A stretch of 8,654 bases of DNA from URNF01 sp045531495 (GTDB lineage Bacteria > Bacillota > Clostridia > Oscillospirales > Acutalibacteraceae): NCBI GenBank assembly GCA_045531495.1, contig JAZSED010000065.1, positions 1 to 8,654 on the forward strand, in the 5' to 3' direction. Every line of letters begins with the position of its first letter. The first letter of the stretch is position 1. Made by a program: the position numbers and the translations under genes. Shown here piece by piece: positions 7,068-8,654 of the stretch. The notes under the pieces were generated by a model that worked only from the letters and a program-made list of their open reading frames with translations, was not told the origin of the DNA and ran no database searches.

Positions 7068-7493
7068 CTACTCGAAGTTTACCCTCATAGTAATCTTAGT
7101 GCCTTCACCGACCGTAGAATCAATCTCCATGCTGTCGGTATAGCGCTTCATATTCGGCAAGCCCATACCCGCGCCGAACCCTAACGACCGAATCGTATCG
7201 GGCGCGGTAGAAAAGCCTGCCTGCATCGCTTGCTCAATATCCGCGATGCCGGGGCCATGGTCGGTGAGAATGATTTCAATGGCATCCTCCATCACACGCA
7301 CCTCGGCATGACCGCCGCCCGCGTGGATAACCATATTGATTTCGCCCTCATACATCGCAATGGATACACGGCGAATGATTTCAGGAGACAACCCTAACTG
7401 TCGCAGATTCTTCTTGACCTGTACAGATGCCTGTCCCGCAGATGTGAAGTTGTCCCCGTCTACGTCAAAGTGGAACGAAAGTACTTCACTCAT
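7068..7493 (-). CDS. RsbT/RsbW-like anti-sigma-factor-type serine/threonine kinase
   Basis: 141 residues, a stand-alone GHKL ATPase. Boxes visible: YEGEINMVIHAGGG (48-61, Glu49, Asn53 and His57 in the E-x-x-x-N-x-x-x-H N-box), TDHGPGI (77-83, G1) and GFGAGMGLPNMKRY (105-118, G2), followed by a VGEGTKITM strand. The G2 region is closest to RsbT-like switch kinases of stressosome and partner-switching pathways, as I recall them. Such kinases normally phosphorylate a STAS-domain protein opposed by a PP2C phosphatase; neither is in this window. In this place it is a good candidate to carry the signal of the HydS-like protein encoded 10 bases downstream. The ATG at 7493 overlaps the preceding stop as ATGA. 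GGGAG lies 8 bases upstream. A longer GTG start at 7550 would lie deep in the previous gene and is rejected. Confidence 0.9.
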   Translation of the reverse strand: MSEVLSFHFDVDGDNFTSAGQASVQVKKNLRQLGLSPEIIRRVSIAMYEGEINMVIHAGGGHAEVRVMEDAIEIILTDHGPGIADIEQAMQAGFSTAPDTIRSLGFGAGMGLPNMKRYTDSMEIDSTVGEGTKITMRVNFE

Positions 7494-7852
7494 ACGCCTG
7501 TCTCCCTCACTCTGTTCCCCACAAGACCGCTCTTGTAAAGGATACCGCACGCCTCGTACAGACGTTTGTCGGTGGCAAGCAAAACGAGACCGCTTTCCTC
7601 TGCCAAACGCACCATTTCAGCGGTGGGCTGTTTGGAACGCACAAACACCACGCACACCATGTCCATCATTTCCGCGGTGCGAATGACCTGCGGGTTGATA
7701 AGACCCGTGAGCAAAACCGCCTGGTCTTTTACGTACGCGAGCACGTCGCTCATCATATCGCTGCCGCAAGCGGAGTACACGTGTTTTCCGAGGTTTTCTT
7801 CGCCGGCAACCACCTTGGCATCCAGCAAATCACGAATGGTACAAATCTTCAT
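7490..7852 (-). CDS. DRTGG-domain protein (first copy)
   Basis: 120 residues. After an N-terminal segment MKICTIRDLLDAKVVAG comes the small DRTGG-type domain: HVYSACGSDMMSDVLAYV (24-41), a LLTGLINPQVIRTAEMMD strand-helix (47-64), a VVFVRSKQPTAEM turn and LLATDKRLYEACGIL. Motif order matches the second copy at 5474-5800, so the two are paralogues. As there, no catalytic residues are evident; a sensing or protein-binding function is possible but unproven. Cysteines at 4, 29, 67 and 101 are not in a recognisable metal motif. It begins 3 bases after the hydC stop with GGAG 8 bases upstream, and its stop overlaps the start of the RsbT-like gene. Co-translation with that gene suggests the two proteins act together. 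Confidence 0.82.
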   Translation of the reverse strand: MKICTIRDLLDAKVVAGEENLGKHVYSACGSDMMSDVLAYVKDQAVLLTGLINPQVIRTAEMMDMVCVVFVRSKQPTAEMVRLAEESGLVLLATDKRLYEACGILYKSGLVGNRVRETGV

Positions 7853-7855
7853 ACT

Positions 7856-8353
7856 TTACGCTCCGTATTTAGCAAGAATACCGGGAACATCGTCAACACC
7901 CAGACGGCCGTACACTTCATCGTTAACGGTCAGAACGGGAGCCAAGCCGCAAGCGCCGATACAACGGCAAGCGGTCAGGGAGAATTTACCGTCGGCGGTA
8001 CATTCGTCAGCACCGATACCGAGGATTTCGGAGATTTTGTCGAACAGATCGCCCGAGCCTTTTACGTAGCAAGCGGTGCCCAAGCAAACGGAGATGTTGT
8101 ACTCACCCTTGGGGGACAGCGCGAACTGCGCATAGAAGGTCGCCACGCCGTAAACCTTTTCCAGCGGAACGCCCATACCGTCAGCGATCATCTGCTGTAC
8201 TTCGATCGGGAGATACCCGTAAATGTTCTGCGCATCCTGCATAACGCCCATCAGACGGCTTTTATCGTGCTTGTTCTCGTCGATGACCTTCTGCAACTGC
8301 GCGGCCTGTTCGGGGGTACCCTTGAAGGGCAGCGAACTGATTTTTTTCTGCAT
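7856..8353 (-). CDS. hydC: HydC, NuoE-like thioredoxin-fold [2Fe-2S] subunit of the hydrogenase
   Basis: 165 residues, the usual size for the complex I 24 kDa/NuoE family. A helical bundle (about 12-80) contains SRLMGVMQDAQNIYGYLP (32-49) and GVATFYAQF (69-77). The thioredoxin-like domain holds the [2Fe-2S] ligands Cys90, Cys95, Cys131 and Cys135 in CLGTAC and CIGAC; an extra Cys129 lies next to them. In HydABC/Hnd complexes this subunit docks on HydB and takes part in electron flow at the flavin site. It is the first gene of the operon, separated from the other structural genes by six regulatory-looking genes. The ATG at 8353 is chosen because AAGGAGGA (8369-8362) is 8 bases upstream. A GTG at 8419 would extend the frame 22 residues but coincides with the predicted transcription start. 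Confidence 0.96.
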   Translation of the reverse strand: MQKKISSLPFKGTPEQAAQLQKVIDENKHDKSRLMGVMQDAQNIYGYLPIEVQQMIADGMGVPLEKVYGVATFYAQFALSPKGEYNISVCLGTACYVKGSGDLFDKISEILGIGADECTADGKFSLTACRCIGACGLAPVLTVNDEVYGRLGVDDVPGILAKYGA

Positions 8354-8361
8354 ATTGCCTT

Positions 8362-8369
8362 TCCTCCTT
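8362..8369 (-). promoter_or_regulatory. Ribosome binding site that fixes the hydC start
   Basis: AAGGAGGA read on the minus strand, 8 bases before the ATG at 8353. It is a near-perfect anti-16S match and decides against the upstream GTG at 8419. Confidence 0.9.
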
Positions 8370-8376
8370 GTCTTTC

Positions 8377-8414
8377 GTATGCCTCTTTTATGCGTTTTTT
8401 TGCATATAGCATAC
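8377..8414 (-). promoter_or_regulatory. Possible stem-loop in the 5' leader of the operon
   Basis: GTATGC (8377-8382) pairs with GCATAC (8409-8414), and inside it TATGC (8389-8393) pairs with GCATA (8402-8406). This gives two stacked stems of 6 and 5 base pairs with an uneven internal loop. The structure lies between the predicted transcription start and the hydC ribosome binding site. The pairing is seen directly; a regulatory function is a guess, as the stems are AT-rich and short. It matches no riboswitch class I recognise. Confidence 0.35.
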
Positions 8415-8424
8415 ACCACCGTAC

Positions 8425-8454
8425 ATTATAGCAGAGTTTTCACAAAAATGCTAG
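8425..8454 (-). promoter_or_regulatory. Main promoter of the hydrogenase operon
   Basis: On the minus strand a perfect TATAAT (8430-8425) is preceded by TGC (8433-8431), making an extended -10 for the housekeeping sigma factor. The best -35 candidate, CTAGCA (8454-8449) at 18 bases spacing, matches only three of six positions. Such a pattern suits a promoter that relies on its extended -10 or on an activator. Transcription would begin near 8418, leaving a leader of about 65 bases before hydC. No competing promoter of similar quality is seen in the gap. Confidence 0.75.
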
Positions 8455-8455
8455 T

Positions 8456-8483
8456 AAAATTCGTTATTTTTTTCACGAATTTT
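8456..8483. repeat. Inverted repeat just upstream of the -35 position; candidate operator
   Basis: AAAATTCGT (8456-8464) and ACGAATTTT (8475-8483) are a perfect 9-base inverted repeat around a 10-base spacer. The dyad abuts the -35 region of the operon promoter on its upstream side, the usual place for an activator. It does not match the Rex consensus or another regulator site I can name. Confidence 0.5.
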
Positions 8484-8485
8484 GT

Positions 8486-8542
8486 GTTTTTATGCAGTTT
8501 TGGCAAATTAGCCGAATTTTTGCTTTCGTTTTGCATAAAAAC
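8486..8542. repeat. Perfect 11-base inverted repeat upstream of the promoter
   Basis: GTTTTTATGCA (8486-8496) and TGCATAAAAAC (8532-8542) are complementary over 11 bases with a 35-base spacer that holds a smaller GGC/GCC dyad. No T-run follows on the minus strand, so it does not look like a terminator. It may be two separate half-sites for a DNA-binding protein, but this cannot be settled from one sequence. Confidence 0.4.
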
Positions 8543-8567
8543 GCAGAAAATAACCCGCCGCAACCGC

Positions 8568-8588
8568 AAAAACACCCTCGTGCGGTGT
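8568..8588 (-). terminator. Weak terminator-like hairpin of an upstream gene outside the window
   Basis: ACACC (8572-8576) pairs with GGTGT (8584-8588) around a 7-base loop. On the minus strand the stem is followed by four to five T. The 5-pair stem is short, so termination would be modest. It would serve a minus-strand gene to the right of the window and insulate the hydrogenase promoter from it. Confidence 0.35.
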
Positions 8589-8639
8589 CATTCCTTGCGT
8601 GTGCGCACAAATTCATTTGTACAAAATTATTACAACACC

Positions 8640-8654
8640 GTAGGGGCGACCATT
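8640..8654. repeat. Possible left arm of a REP-like palindromic repeat, cut by the window edge
   Basis: GTAGGGGCGACCATT resembles the first arm of short GC-rich palindromes (GGGGCGACC then GGTCGCC) that I recall as dispersed in intergenic regions of many Clostridia. The second arm would lie beyond the window, so the palindrome is not seen. Confidence 0.3.

Larger units (their letters stand above)
8354..8654. other. Non-coding region upstream of the hydrogenase operon
   Basis: About 300 AT-rich bases with no supported gene on either strand. It holds the hydC leader and promoter (8354-8454), two dyads (8456-8542), a terminator-like hairpin (8568-8588), GTGCGCAC (8601-8608, self-complementary) overlapping the palindrome ACAAATTCATTTGT (8607-8620), and the possible REP arm at the edge. 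Confidence 0.7.

Noticed and set aside
7494..7550. Extended start of the RsbT-like kinase at GTG 7550
   Set aside because: It would overlap the DRTGG gene by 61 bases; ATG 7493 with the ATGA overlap and GGGAG upstream fits the family's usual N-terminus.
189..8353. Reading hydA, hydB and hydC as complex I subunits NuoG, NuoF and NuoE
   Set aside because: HydA carries all three H-cluster motifs of an [FeFe] hydrogenase, HydB has an extra C-terminal two-cluster ferredoxin domain, and no membrane subunits of complex I are present.
8354..8419. Extended hydC start at GTG 8419
   Set aside because: The added 22 residues (basic, low similarity to NuoE proteins) would start at the predicted transcription start, while AAGGAGGA sits at ideal distance from ATG 8353.
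8439..8445. Rex operator at the operon promoter
   Set aside because: TTGTGAA on the minus strand matches one Rex half-site, but the second half TTCACAA is absent at the needed spacing.
8601..8620. GTGCGCAC and ACAAATTCATTTGT as regulatory operators
   Set aside because: Both are true palindromes, but they lie about 170-200 bases from the promoter beyond a terminator-like hairpin and match no known site; short palindromes are expected by chance.
1..8654. CRISPR array, insertion sequence, tRNA/rRNA or phage genes
   Set aside because: No regularly spaced repeats, transposase or integrase motifs, terminal repeats, tRNA-like cloverleaf or rRNA segment was seen on either strand.

Overview
The window is almost entirely one minus-strand operon encoding a multimeric, NAD(P)-linked [FeFe] hydrogenase of the electron-bifurcating HydABC/HndABCD type, with a putative H2- or redox-sensing signalling block inside it. 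The organism is most likely an anaerobic fermentative member of the Clostridia. This rests on the operon type, strong AGGAGG-like ribosome binding sites, moderately GC-rich genes with AT-rich gaps, and a rho-independent terminator. The species cannot be named from the sequence. The source may be an uncultured gut- or sludge-type lineage, but that is inference.

Layout in the direction of transcription (right to left). Positions 8654-8354 are non-coding. They hold the tail of a weak terminator-like hairpin, several dyads, an extended -10 promoter (TGC-TATAAT, 8425-8433) and a leader that can fold. Then follow: hydC (NuoE-like, 8353-7856); a DRTGG-domain protein (7852-7490); an RsbT/RsbW-like ATPase (7493-7068); a divergent HydS-like [FeFe] hydrogenase (7057-5804); a second DRTGG-domain protein (5800-5474, GTG start); a PHP-domain phosphoesterase-like protein (5477-4743); a GHKL ATPase (4746-4198); a small thioredoxin-like [2Fe-2S] protein (HndB/HydD-like, 4157-3786); hydB (NuoF-like, 3767-1950); and hydA (catalytic [FeFe] hydrogenase, 1931-189). 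A strong hairpin terminator at 136-172 ends the operon. At the left edge, 85-1 is the start of a separate histidine-phosphatase gene with its own possible promoter.

How the genes work together. HydA, HydB, HydC and the small [2Fe-2S] subunit carry every cofactor site expected for coupling NAD(P)H and reduced ferredoxin to H2: the H-cluster, an FMN/NAD site and a chain of Fe-S clusters. The six genes lodged between hydC and the small-subunit gene look like regulation, not catalysis. The hydrogenase-like protein keeps the four H-cluster cysteine ligands but has lost the proton-transfer cysteine and both H-cluster methionines. It is flanked by nucleotide-binding-type proteins (two DRTGG, two GHKL ATPases) and a PHP phosphoesterase. 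Three ATGA overlaps couple translation within this block. No STAS, PP2C, sigma factor or response regulator is in the window, so the downstream target of the putative signal is not visible. The H-cluster maturases hydE, hydF and hydG are also not here.
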